In this document: positions 8,567-15,554 of the stretch, in pieces
How the letters are laid out: the number at the start of each line of letters is the position of its first letter
Position numbering within the stretch: position 1 is the first letter of the stretch
NCBI RefSeq assembly: GCF_001017175.1
Contig: NZ_LCYG01000055.1
Span: forward strand, 1-64,000
Length of the DNA stretch: 64,000 nucleotides
Direction: 5' to 3'
Source: Microvirga vignae
GTDB lineage: Bacteria; Pseudomonadota; Alphaproteobacteria; Rhizobiales; Beijerinckiaceae
Translations under genes and position numbers: made by a program
Notes under the pieces: model-generated
The model's input: only the letters and a program-made list of their open reading frames with translations
Told to the model about the DNA's origin: nothing
Databases searched by the model: none

Positions 8567-8574
8567 GGTAAGCC

Positions 8575-8985
8575 TCAGATCTGGAAGGTGGTCTGGATGA
8601 AGGCGGGGGAGGGAGGAGGCACGAACACCAGCAATGGCGCGGTCATGGCCTCGTCATAGGCCTCCTGGCACTGCGCCTGGCTGCTGTATTTTGGGCTGCA
8701 GAAGCACTCGATGCGCCGAGCAGCATCCAGAAGCAGGCCCGTATCGATCAGGTTGATGGCTTCCTCGGCCAGCTTGCTCGCAAGAGCGTGATCTTCAGCG
8801 CTGGGCCCGGTCGTCTCATCATCATCCTCGTCGGCGAAATAGGTGAAGTCGCATTCGTCAGTCGAGAGGAAGGTGTCGAGTACATCGCGCGCCTGGCGCG
8901 GCTCGTTGTCCTGCAGCAGCTGAAGCGCCTTTGCGAAGACATCCTCGATGGAGCCCATAGCTGTGATGTCAAAAAGGTGGTACAT
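8575..8985 (-). CDS. Acidic hypothetical phage protein, 136 aa
   Basis: The start MYHLFDITAMGSIED at 8985 follows closely after the upstream stop; longer readings shadow the gene before. The protein carries an acidic patch (DECDFTYFADEDDDETTG) flanked by helices that look like short repeat units (VFAKALQLLQDNEPRQARDV, LASKLAEEAINLIDTGLLLD). It directly precedes the sliding clamp gene. Function unknown. Confidence 0.65.
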   Translation of the reverse strand: MYHLFDITAMGSIEDVFAKALQLLQDNEPRQARDVLDTFLSTDECDFTYFADEDDDETTGPSAEDHALASKLAEEAINLIDTGLLLDAARRIECFCSPKYSSQAQCQEAYDEAMTAPLLVFVPPPSPAFIQTTFQI

Positions 8986-8987
8986 GC

Positions 8988-9161
8988 TCACCACTCCGTT
9001 GAAAGATCGTCGTAGGATTCCCGGGCGCGCTGTTCTGGCGTGGACGCAACACGAGCCTGTTCGCGAATTGTTTTGAGACGGCGCATTTCGTGGCGCACTG
9101 ACGCGATCGCGAGGGGAATGAGCAGGATCCCTACCGGCACGATCACATAAAGAACTTCCAT
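8988..9161 (-). CDS. Small membrane protein, 57 aa
   Basis: One membrane span (VLYVIVPVGILLIPLAIASV) is followed by a basic, charged tail. GGGGGA lies five bases before the ATG at 9161, whose first base joins the upstream stop as TGATG; an in-frame Met at 9173 is the alternative. Confidence 0.6.
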   Translation of the reverse strand: MEVLYVIVPVGILLIPLAIASVRHEMRRLKTIREQARVASTPEQRARESYDDLSTEW

Positions 9162-9628
9162 CAGATCCCCCATCGGTTCGATTTTTTGTAAGAGGTACGG
9201 GCGAGCTCATCGCGCTCCGCGGCGGATGACCGGCGTCGTCGTTCGGGAGGCGGGCCGCGCAGGGGCGGATGCGCTGCGAAGCCCTTTGCGTTCGCGATGT
9301 AGGCCAGCGTGTCGACGTGGCAGATGTGTTCGGGCATGCACGTGCAGCCCTGAAACTTGCCCGCCAAGTCGGTCTTGATCTCATCGAACGTCGGACGCTC
9401 TGGCAGCTGCAGCGGAAGGCAGGTCAACACCTCGCGCGGCAGGCGCTGAAGAAGCCCATACATCCATAGGCAGTGCAGTTCGCGAGCGGCCCACAGGCGG
9501 TTCTTCCTGGTGAAGGGCGCATAGGCCGTGCGTGTTCTCTTGGTTCTCAGCAAGGCCAGTGCTGCCGGATGGTCAGTACCAAACGGGTTTGCATACTTGG
9601 CCGGCAGCGATACGCATGCTTTCATCAT
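9161..9628 (-). CDS. Hypothetical phage protein, 155 aa
   Basis: A basic protein with two CxC/CxxxC-type cysteines (GCTCMPEHICH, about residues 93-103) that may bind metal, and a helical middle (RLWAARELHCLWMYGLLQRL). The C-terminus is Arg/Pro rich. ATGA links it to the micro-gene upstream. No family recognised. Confidence 0.6.
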   Translation of the reverse strand: MMKACVSLPAKYANPFGTDHPAALALLRTKRTRTAYAPFTRKNRLWAARELHCLWMYGLLQRLPREVLTCLPLQLPERPTFDEIKTDLAGKFQGCTCMPEHICHVDTLAYIANAKGFAAHPPLRGPPPERRRRSSAAERDELARTSYKKSNRWGI

Positions 9629-9738
9629 GACAGCACCAGGAGCGTGGCGACTGTCACAAGACTGCAGACGAGAGCGTACCAGGCGATCCGGTTTGCCGCG
9701 TGGCTGTAAGCCTTAGGGATGGGCCGGGTGAAAGACAT
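9625..9738 (-). CDS. Micro membrane protein, 37 aa
   Basis: Reads MSFTRPIPKAYSHAANRIAW and then one hydrophobic span ending LLVLS. The start overlaps the upstream stop as TGATG and the stop overlaps the next start, so it fills the operon exactly. The tight fit and the membrane span argue for a real gene. Confidence 0.5.
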   Translation of the reverse strand: MSFTRPIPKAYSHAANRIAWYALVCSLVTVATLLVLS

Positions 9739-10289
9739 CACGCGGCCTCCGCTTCCACGAGAGCGGCTTCCACTGCTTCCAAGAACTCACGCTCGGCGCG
9801 CTCTGGGCTCCAGTACCGAAGTGTTACACCCAACGGCTCGCCCATGTTGCTCCATGGCACCGGAGGGGCGCTCATGTTCTGGGTTGCTTCGTCCGTGAGG
9901 ATGCGATTGTCGGCTTCCTTGACCGCCTTCGGCATCGTCGCAGAGAGACCGAACCGCTCAGCAACGCAGAGCATGATTTCGCCCTCGGCTTCCCGGTAGC
10001 CCGTTAGGAACGGCTTCACCGGCCGCGGCACGTCAACGAGATAGGCCTCGCTTGCATCGTGCAGCAGAGCCCAGAGGCGATGCTTTGGCTCAACGACCTC
10101 AGACAGAAGAACCGAATGCTCTGCGACACTGTAGAAGCGCTTGCAGTGGCCCGTGTAGCGGCAGAGCATGGACAAGGCGTGCGCGATATCCTGAAGGCGA
10201 ATGTCCCCTGCGCGTGGATCCATCGGCCAGAACTGAGCGCCGGAATAGGTCTGGATCCAATCGCCGCGGCGCTGTGTTGTGCTGCTCAT
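9738..10289 (-). CDS. HD-domain phosphohydrolase (YfbR-like)
   Basis: A 183-residue HD-superfamily protein. The metal-binding set is visible: His 58 in SVAEHSVLL, His 77-Asp 78 in LLHDASEAYL, and Asp 127 in KEADNRI. Close relatives are 5'-nucleotidases acting on deoxynucleoside monophosphates, so a role in the nucleotide pool during phage replication is likely. It is coupled to both neighbours by overlapping codons. Confidence 0.85.
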   Translation of the reverse strand: MSSTTQRRGDWIQTYSGAQFWPMDPRAGDIRLQDIAHALSMLCRYTGHCKRFYSVAEHSVLLSEVVEPKHRLWALLHDASEAYLVDVPRPVKPFLTGYREAEGEIMLCVAERFGLSATMPKAVKEADNRILTDEATQNMSAPPVPWSNMGEPLGVTLRYWSPERAEREFLEAVEAALVEAEAA

Positions 10290-10552
10290 GCCGCCCCTCC
10301 GAAATCGACATCGATCCGATCCTCATCCGTTCCGCCGCAAGGGCAGGGGGAGAGGGCGATAGAGCCGGTGACCGGGCGCTTGTGTGGGAAGATTCCACGG
10401 CCCGTGCAGGCAGGGCAGAAAATGAGGCCGCTCGTGAGCAGGCTGTTGAGACGATCTTGGGCCTCATCCACCTGTTGTTCGCTGACATCGGAGCACATGA
10501 CACGACGACGGCGAGGGAAAGCGAGGACGTTGTTCATGGTGCGCTGGCGCAT
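10286..10552 (-). CDS. Small zinc-ribbon-like protein, 88 aa
   Basis: CPACTGRG and CPCGG (about residues 46-73) form a likely zinc knuckle of DnaJ/rubredoxin type. The ATG at 10552 overlaps the upstream stop as TAATG. It could be a nucleic-acid or protein adaptor; function unknown. Confidence 0.65.
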   Translation of the reverse strand: MRQRTMNNVLAFPRRRRVMCSDVSEQQVDEAQDRLNSLLTSGLIFCPACTGRGIFPHKRPVTGSIALSPCPCGGTDEDRIDVDFGGAA

Positions 10553-11403
10553 TAGGCGGCCTCCGCAGTCTCAACCGGGGCGCCAAGCCGCTGCGTCAGC
10601 AGCTCGCGAAGGCGGTTCGCCAGGACGACAGCGACACCGATGTTCCGCTTTTGAGCCGAGACTGTTCGAGCAGCTGCAAGTTCTGCCTCAAGATCGATCT
10701 CGTCAAAGGCCTCCAGCAGCTTCGATCCTGCATCCCGCCATTCCGGGTTCTCCGAGAGAACCTCGCAGATTGCCGTAATGATCGGGGCCACAAGCAGGCC
10801 CGTATTTTCGCCGGTCTCTGTAATGCATTGAAGAGCCGTGATGAGTGTATCCCGACCATGGCGCTTGAACATCCGCTCGATGGCAGTCACTGCCATCGTC
10901 TCGCCTGGCTTCTGGAAGTTCGCAGCGACCGGATAGCGTAGCGCCGTCACGCCGGCGCAGTCGCACACTTCCTTGATTGCGACCGCATCAGGATCACCGG
11001 ACAGAACCGCCGCATGAAACATCGCCATGGCGCTCATCTTGGTCGTGGCGCCGTTGATGGCCTTGAAGGCCGCAGCCTGGCCGGTCCGATCCAACAGGAT
11101 CACAGCGCAGGGCACCTGCTCAAGCCCGCAGATCGCGGCGGCTGTGGTGCGGTGCTGTCCGTCGACAATAGCGTACTTGCCACCCTCCACCGGGGAGACG
11201 ATGACCGGCGCGAATTTGGACCAGGAGAACTCAGCGGTGATGCGCCGGATGTTCTGCCGCCCGGTACCGGTGATTTCGCGCTGGTAGCTGGGGTCAACGA
11301 CCAGATCGGCGATCTTCAGCCATTGCAGCATCGCTGCAGAGCCGAAGTCTGTCGGGTGCGGGAAGTTCTCCAGCCCCAGAGTGGAAATCGGGCGCGGCTC
11401 CAT
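10552..11403 (-). CDS. ParB/sulfiredoxin-like nuclease-domain protein
   Basis: The start at 11403 (MEPRPISTLGLENFP) follows the upstream stop by one base; the longer reading is a shadow. Residues about 25-105 carry the ParB N-terminal signature: a short strand with LVVDPSYQRE, a helix, then YAIVDGQHRTTAA, where the G-x-H-R box binds nucleotide. The rest is helical. Phage members may nick DNA, bind CTP, or regulate; no parA neighbour is seen, so partitioning is unlikely. Confidence 0.8.
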   Translation of the reverse strand: MEPRPISTLGLENFPHPTDFGSAAMLQWLKIADLVVDPSYQREITGTGRQNIRRITAEFSWSKFAPVIVSPVEGGKYAIVDGQHRTTAAAICGLEQVPCAVILLDRTGQAAAFKAINGATTKMSAMAMFHAAVLSGDPDAVAIKEVCDCAGVTALRYPVAANFQKPGETMAVTAIERMFKRHGRDTLITALQCITETGENTGLLVAPIITAICEVLSENPEWRDAGSKLLEAFDEIDLEAELAAARTVSAQKRNIGVAVVLANRLRELLTQRLGAPVETAEAA

Positions 11404-11404
11404 C

Positions 11405-11884
11405 TCAGCGACCTTCCTCATCCGTATCGCCATCACGGCGGTTGCCGGCCGGGCTAGGCTCAATGGTGAAGGGACCATTCGCGGCCATGCGGTTGGCCTG
11501 TTCCAAGGCAAGAGGGCCAAGCTGTTCGATTTCGCCGGGGTCGAAGAAGGCACGAAGCCGCGCCTCGCTGCATACTTCCCAATCCTGCGTGATTTCGATG
11601 ATCTTGAGCGCCATCGCCCTGATCTTCGCCTTGTGGAAAGAGGCGGCGCGGGCGTCCCATTGGATCCGCATGTTGGCAAATGCCTCTTCCCAGGTGTCGG
11701 CATAGGCGTAGAGGGTGCCCTCTGATCTGCCGGTGATACCGTTGGGATAGAGCGACATTCCGATGGTGCGGCCCGACTGCTCAGGCCTGTGCCGTCCCTC
11801 GTCAATCCAAACGGTGAGTTCAGCTTGCGGACCGACCAGATCGGCCAACGCGCGGCATTGAGCTTTGATTTCCTGCGGTGTCAT
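11405..11884 (-). CDS. Hypothetical phage protein, 159 aa
   Basis: The start at 11884 (MTPQEIKAQCRALADLVG) leaves only four bases from the preceding micro-gene. The protein has an N-terminal helix, a beta-rich centre (ELTVWIDEG, GTLYAYADTWEEAF) and a helical end. No family recognised. Confidence 0.65.
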   Translation of the reverse strand: MTPQEIKAQCRALADLVGPQAELTVWIDEGRHRPEQSGRTIGMSLYPNGITGRSEGTLYAYADTWEEAFANMRIQWDARAASFHKAKIRAMALKIIEITQDWEVCSEARLRAFFDPGEIEQLGPLALEQANRMAANGPFTIEPSPAGNRRDGDTDEEGR

Positions 11885-11888
11885 CGGC

Positions 11889-11993
11889 TCAGCCTCCCAG
11901 CGCCACGCAGGAGAGGCCGACAACGCCGATCAGGAACACGACAGCAAAGCCATCGCGGGCGACTTCAAGAAGGAAGGTGGAGAGGGGTTGCAT
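11889..11993 (-). CDS. Micro membrane protein, 34 aa, first gene of leftward operon
   Basis: Reads MQPLSTFLLEVARDGFAVVF and then a hydrophobic stretch (LIGVVGLSCVALGG), one membrane span. It starts about 24 bases downstream of the predicted PL start site, with a GGATGAG leader, so it would be the first protein made from PL. Confidence 0.5.
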   Translation of the reverse strand: MQPLSTFLLEVARDGFAVVFLIGVVGLSCVALGG

Positions 11994-12023
11994 AGGGGCT
12001 CATCCGTTGATGGGATGAGCTTA

Positions 12024-12052
12024 TTGCTACGCCATGTAGCAGCATGCGTCAA
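12024..12052 (-). promoter_or_regulatory. PL, leftward early promoter
   Basis: On the minus strand TTGACG (12047-12052), a 17-base spacer, and TAGCAA (12024-12029) form a sigma-70 type promoter. PR has the same layout (TTGACT, 17, TAGCAA). The 17-bp operator covers the end of the spacer and the -10 box, so bound repressor would block it. It would drive the whole operon down to int. Confidence 0.75.
12025..12041. promoter_or_regulatory. Operator in PL
   Basis: TGCTAC-GCCAT-GTAGCA is a perfect 6-bp inverted repeat with a 5-base centre, identical in arms and spacing to the site in PR at 13264-13280. A half-site GTAGCA lies at 12071-12076. It is the likely binding site of the repressor encoded at 12478-13215. 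Confidence 0.8.
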
Positions 12053-12223
12053 CGGAAACTTTCACGAATTGTAGCAAATAGGCTGTCTAGTGGAGAAATG
12101 GAGATTATCCCCTCTTTCCACCTCGCTTAGCCGGCTCGTGGATAGATTCCTGTGTTTGGGAACTCTGTTCTTGTTCCGTTCGGCTCCCTGAGTCAGGTTG
12201 CCGCAGTCAACAGGAGAGACAAC

Positions 12224-12484
12224 ATGTCCAGTCAGGCAGTTCAGGATGATTATGGTGATGACTATCGAACGAAAGTCCCACGCTTCCAGCTATTGCTGAA
12301 TTGCTACAACTGCCAGCGGCCGTCGTCCCGGTACATGCAGGCTGTCCCGCCCGAGATCACGACTGAGGACGAGTTGATTGAGAGCGGCCTGCTGGCCAAG
12401 CAGTCGTTCCTCTGCGGAAAATGCGAGTGTCCGATAGGGACGATCACAGGAGTGAAGGTCGAGTGGATCGACGTCCCCTATTGA
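12224..12484 (+). CDS. Small zinc-ribbon protein in immunity region, 86 aa
   Basis: AGGAGAG precedes the ATG at 12224. Two CxxC pairs (CYNCQRP near residue 29, CGKCECPI near 64) suggest a zinc ribbon. It points against the repressor gene and their 3' ends overlap by 7 bp, an unusual place for an extra gene in an immunity cluster. It could be a lysogenic conversion or accessory regulator. Confidence 0.65.
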   Translation: MSSQAVQDDYGDDYRTKVPRFQLLLNCYNCQRPSSRYMQAVPPEITTEDELIESGLLAKQSFLCGKCECPIGTITGVKVEWIDVPY

Positions 12485-13215
12485 TCAGTCGGGTAGTGGA
12501 CGCTGCGCACAAGAGCGAGGATCCTAACCTCGTTTCCGTCGTCCGGCTGGAAATCCCGGGGCACAACGATTGGCTTGTGCTTCGGATTATCCGACCGGGG
12601 ATGAAATTCGATGCGGTCTTCGTACAGTTCAATCTCTTTGACGGACCACTCACGCATTTGGCCGCCAAACTTCGTGCGTTCGACAACGACCTTCATGCCG
12701 TCCCGGAGCGGCACCTGATTTTCGAGGTCCTCAAAGTCGACACATAGGACGAATCCTCCTTCTAACATTGGAGGCCGTGCCTTGTTCATGGAGTCGCCTT
12801 CGATCTCGAAAGCCATCTGGCGCGCGTTCGGGTACTTCATATCCGCAGGGCCTGTGATCCTTTGCGGCTCATCGTCGAAGATCTCATCAACCTCGCGGAA
12901 CGAACCGGCCGCAACTTTTCCAGCTACGACATACTCGCCCAAGGCTAAGTCCGCGGGCTTTAATTGCGGCGGCACTTCGTCGCCTCCCGTCTTCGGACCG
13001 CCTTTTCCAGTGATCAGCCATCCATGAGCTACGCGGAAGGCGCGAGCATAGGTTTCGGCCTCGTCAGGGGAGAAGTCCCGCCCGCCTGGTTGCTCGGCTC
13101 TCTCATGGGAATTGTATGTGCTAACAGGTATTCCCAGAGCGCGGGCAGCCGCACTCTTGGAAGAATACCCTGCTTGTGTTCTGGCCCAAGCTAGCCGTTC
13201 GCCCCGAGTTTTCAT
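12478..13215 (-). CDS. CI-like repressor, XRE helix-turn-helix with S24 peptidase domain
   Basis: The 245-residue protein starts MKTRGERLAWARTQAG at 13215. Residues 1-60 form an XRE helix-turn-helix (SKSAAARALGIPVSTYNSHE). The C-terminal half has LexA/CI autoprotease marks: AG cleavage candidates in VVAGKVAAG, the catalytic Ser in EGDSMNKA, and a Lys in SVKEIELYEDRIEFHPRS. RecA-stimulated self-cleavage would induce the prophage. The upstream Met choices run back into PR. It should bind TGCTAC-N5-GTAGCA and keep PL and PR shut. Confidence 0.9.
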   Translation of the reverse strand: MKTRGERLAWARTQAGYSSKSAAARALGIPVSTYNSHERAEQPGGRDFSPDEAETYARAFRVAHGWLITGKGGPKTGGDEVPPQLKPADLALGEYVVAGKVAAGSFREVDEIFDDEPQRITGPADMKYPNARQMAFEIEGDSMNKARPPMLEGGFVLCVDFEDLENQVPLRDGMKVVVERTKFGGQMREWSVKEIELYEDRIEFHPRSDNPKHKPIVVPRDFQPDDGNEVRILALVRSVHYPTDQ

Positions 13216-13225
13216 TTCCCATTTT

Positions 13226-13244
13226 GTAGCAAATGAACTGCTAC
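13226..13244. promoter_or_regulatory. Secondary operator near repressor start
   Basis: GTAGCA (13226-13231) and TGCTAC (13239-13244) are the operator half-sites in everted order, 7 bases apart, just upstream of the repressor ATG. On the minus strand TACAAA close to the ATG could be the -10 of the repressor promoter, so the site may control repressor synthesis. Confidence 0.5.
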
Positions 13245-13252
13245 GATGGGTG

Positions 13253-13281
13253 TTGACTTCATCTGCTACGTACTGTAGCAA
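13253..13281 (+). promoter_or_regulatory. PR, rightward early promoter with operator
   Basis: TTGACT (13253-13258), 17 bases, TAGCAA (13276-13281). The palindrome TGCTAC-GTACT-GTAGCA (13264-13280) fills the spacer and -10. Transcription would begin near 13288, which is the A of the cro-like ATG, so the message may have no leader. Confidence 0.75.
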
Positions 13282-13287
13282 AGAAGG

Positions 13288-13560
13288 ATGAAGACAGTTC
13301 ATGACATTATCGCCTTGTGGCCATCCGCTTCCGAACTGGCCCGTGATCTTGGCCTCAAGCGTGAGAGCCATGGCACTGTGATGAAGGCCCGCGGATCGAT
13401 CCCCGTTGTGCATTGGCCGCGTCTCATAAGCGCCGCCAAAAAGCGGGGAATTAAGGGCATCACCTACGAAGTGCTTGTGAATGCACATGCTCGTCCCTCG
13501 TGTGGCGAGGGCGCATCTCTGGAGCGCCAGTCAGCCTCCTCGAAGAAGGAAGCTGCATGA
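13288..13560 (+). CDS. Cro-like helix-turn-helix protein
   Basis: First gene on the PR side, 90 residues, opening MKTVHDIIALWPSASELARDLG: a helix-turn-helix with the second helix in GLKRESHGTVMKARGSIP. Position opposite the repressor and size fit a Cro analog. AAGAAGG touches the ATG with no gap, so the normal ribosome site is badly placed; the predicted start site suggests leaderless translation. Confidence 0.75.
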   Translation: MKTVHDIIALWPSASELARDLGLKRESHGTVMKARGSIPVVHWPRLISAAKKRGIKGITYEVLVNAHARPSCGEGASLERQSASSKKEAA

Positions 13561-13682
13561 TGACGCGCCGGTCCCCATGCGCCAATGCGGCTTTGTTGTC
13601 CTTGCTCCTATCAAAGCACACTCCTGCTACAATTCGTATTACTCTTATGAGCTATCGTAACCATTTGGAGTTACGAAGATGA
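13557..13682 (+). CDS. Possible small protein, 41 aa
   Basis: Reads MMTRRSPCANAALLSLLLSK onward, with AAGGAAG upstream and ATGA overlaps at both ends. Its middle holds a degenerate operator-like site (TGCTAC-N5-GTATTA, 13625-13641), so part of the sequence may be regulatory. Low confidence. Confidence 0.35.
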   Translation: MMTRRSPCANAALLSLLLSKHTPATIRITLMSYRNHLELRR

Positions 13683-13807
13683 GATACAGTTCTTTCTCCG
13701 ATCGTCGTGAGAATAGACGGCGCAAAGTACGTTACCGCCTGACCGCATCGGGCGAGTTTTACTTCCTTACACAGGATGGATGGCTACTTGTTCGGAGGGC
13801 GAAGTGA
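13679..13807 (+). CDS. Small basic protein, 42 aa
   Basis: Reads MRYSSFSDRRENRRRKVRYR and then a beta hairpin-like end (LTASGEFYFLTQDGWLLVRR). GGAG lies nine bases upstream. The basic N-terminus may contact nucleic acid. Confidence 0.45.
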   Translation: MRYSSFSDRRENRRRKVRYRLTASGEFYFLTQDGWLLVRRAK

Positions 13808-13842
13808 GCCCGTTGCTGTTTTCACGTTCCTCCCCCATCGGC

Positions 13843-14025
13843 CTAATGCCCCCTGCCGATGGCACCTGCGCGGGCGACCTCTTCAAAGGACTGAGTGTCG
13901 CCCGCGCCTTTCTTCTTCTTTCCACCCTTCGGCAAAAGCTGCTTCAGCACCTTCAGAACATGGGCGCGCACCTCTCTGTTCTTCGCGCCCTTGCTCCCCC
14001 GCTTGCTGTCTTTGCCGTCACCCAT
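13843..14025 (-). CDS. Lys/Gly-rich small protein on reverse strand, 60 aa
   Basis: MGDGKDSKRGSKGAKNREVR leads into a helix (AHVLKVLKQLLPKG) and a KKKKG run. AAGGGG lies about nine bases upstream of the ATG. It opposes the early rightward genes; a plus-strand reading over the same bases looks like a shadow. Probably a small nucleic-acid-binding protein, if real. Confidence 0.4.
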   Translation of the reverse strand: MGDGKDSKRGSKGAKNREVRAHVLKVLKQLLPKGGKKKKGAGDTQSFEEVARAGAIGRGH

Positions 14026-14117
14026 CGTACCAGCCCCTTCTCCATGCCTACCGTTATCGGCGGGTCGGATGGGAATTTCATCTTCAATCGTAACCAGAAC
14101 ATCAATGGAACTCTGGC

Positions 14118-14615
14118 ATGACCCAAGAACGCGGTCGCACCCTTCCTTTCTCGGGCTTCAAAGCCGCGTGGCGGATGCTTCTCGACACCCTTGGCGGGGT
14201 CTCGGCTGTCGAACGGGCAGGCATCACTCGTGGCAGCGCATCGCTCCTGTCTCGATATGGCCAGGTGCATGAGAGCGCCTTCACGCCGGTCGATATCATG
14301 TACGAGATCGAGAAGGCTGTTGTGGAGGCTGGTGGGCGTCCCGAGTTCCTCTTTGCCTATGCCGACGCTCTCGGGTTTGCCGTCGCTCCAAAGGCAGCAC
14401 TCGAGAACCCTATGCCGGTTCTCGACCATGCCGCCGTCGAGGCTATCGGGGCACTTGGCCGGGTCGCCTCTGCTTTCCATGAAGCTGCCCGCGATGGCGT
14501 GATCACGCCGAGAGAGGCTGAAGGCCTCGCAACAATCGGCTCGCGTGCTGAAGCCGAGATCCACGAGTTCACCGAAGCTGCGAAGGCCCGTGCCGCGAAA
14601 GGCGGTGCACGATGA
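14118..14615 (+). CDS. CII-like phage regulatory protein (CP76 type)
   Basis: A 165-residue protein whose first 80 residues (FKAAWRMLLDTLGGVSAVER, then SRYGQVHESAFTPVDIMYEIE) fit the CII/CP76 regulators: a short helix-turn-helix and a dimer helix. The rest is helical (AVEAIGALGRVASAFHEAAR). In P22/P2-like phages such proteins turn on lysogeny genes. Its position just after the cro region agrees. Confidence 0.6.
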   Translation: MTQERGRTLPFSGFKAAWRMLLDTLGGVSAVERAGITRGSASLLSRYGQVHESAFTPVDIMYEIEKAVVEAGGRPEFLFAYADALGFAVAPKAALENPMPVLDHAAVEAIGALGRVASAFHEAARDGVITPREAEGLATIGSRAEAEIHEFTEAAKARAAKGGAR

Positions 14616-15193
14616 TCGAGATCGAACGCAGGCAGGAGCTGGATACTCTCTCAGCCAGTATTGAGGCACCATACAACCGCATTGCCTACTGCGCGAACCG
14701 GATCGGTGACATTCGCAAGTACGGAGTTCACGGCGGGAAGATCATAGATGCCGCTAGCAAGCTTCTTGGCTGGGCCCGAGCTCTGACACGTACCCGTATG
14801 ATGATGATTGAGGAGCGGGGTCTTTGGGGCGCCGCTGCATTCCTCGAGTCCGTGTATGGGCACGACGAACTGTTCAGGGTTTCGTCGTTGGACAGGAGGC
14901 TGCTGGGCTGGGTCTACGTTGCCCGTCTGAGGGATGACCGAGACGTCCTGAAGGTTGGATTCTCGCGCAACCCAGAGGCCCGCATCGAGAAGCTTTCTCA
15001 GGAGTATGGGGTTCGTCTGGAACTGGTTTCGACAACTCCTGGAACCATGCTCGACGAATTTGCCGACCACTGTAGCCGCGGGCCCAGCGGCATTCTCGGG
15101 GAATGGTTCTTCGCGCCCGGGATCAAAGGGCGAACCATCCCCGATTTCCTTCTTTCACGAGCTTGGCCCACAAGGATTGGGAGTGCCGCCTGA
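14612..15193 (+). CDS. GIY-YIG nuclease-like protein (T5orf172 type)
   Basis: Residues about 95-160 carry the pattern GWVYVARLRDDRDVLKVGFS, then NPEARIEKL and ILGEWFFAP, as in T5orf172/MUG113 members of the GIY-YIG superfamily: V-Y-V and K-V-G form the core, with a Glu near the end. The N-terminal 90 residues are helical and of unknown role. Likely a DNA-cleaving or nicking enzyme, or an inactive DNA-binding relative. Confidence 0.65.
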   Translation: MIEIERRQELDTLSASIEAPYNRIAYCANRIGDIRKYGVHGGKIIDAASKLLGWARALTRTRMMMIEERGLWGAAAFLESVYGHDELFRVSSLDRRLLGWVYVARLRDDRDVLKVGFSRNPEARIEKLSQEYGVRLELVSTTPGTMLDEFADHCSRGPSGILGEWFFAPGIKGRTIPDFLLSRAWPTRIGSAA

Positions 15194-15552
15194 TGCACAT
15201 CACCCCAGAACGCGCCCGTAGTATCGCTGACAGTATCGACGCCTACGACGCTGATATCGAGCTTCATCAAGCGGGCAAGAGAGAAACCTATGCCGATCTC
15301 CGGACGGAGCTTGAGTCGCTCGGCCTGGACCGTGCCACTGTGTCTCTTGAGATCGCCGCGCTGAAGGCGGCAATCGCCATGCGCCGCAAGCGCCGCGCCG
15401 ACCCGGAGAAGGTCGACGAGAAGGACGCCGTGACGTCGGATTACTTCGAGGCAATCGACGTCCTCGCGCGTGAGCGCGTGGCGCGCGTACGCGAGAAGCC
15501 GGTGGTTGAGGGCATGACTGAGCTGCAGCGCCGCTATGGGATGGGAGCCTGA
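15193..15552 (+). CDS. GapR-like (DUF2312-like) helical protein
   Basis: Starting at 15193 (MHITPERARSIADSIDAYDA), the helical 119-residue protein has the order seen in GapR: an N-terminal helix, a KRETYADLRTELESLGLDRA turn, then RRKRRADPEKVDEKD. In Caulobacter GapR clamps overtwisted DNA and supports replication. The match is distant. A clearer GapR relative is at 24876-25232. Confidence 0.5.
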   Translation: MHITPERARSIADSIDAYDADIELHQAGKRETYADLRTELESLGLDRATVSLEIAALKAAIAMRRKRRADPEKVDEKDAVTSDYFEAIDVLARERVARVREKPVVEGMTELQRRYGMGA

Positions 15553-15554
15553 TC

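Noticed and set aside
10552..11403. Plasmid-type partition system
   Set aside because: The protein has a ParB-like domain, but there is no ParA, no centromere-like repeats, and an integrase with attachment sites shows an integrated phage.
13780..14121. 113-codon plus-strand frame MATCSEGEVSPLLF
   Set aside because: No ribosome site and random-looking composition; the Lys-rich minus-strand reading fits better, though weakly.
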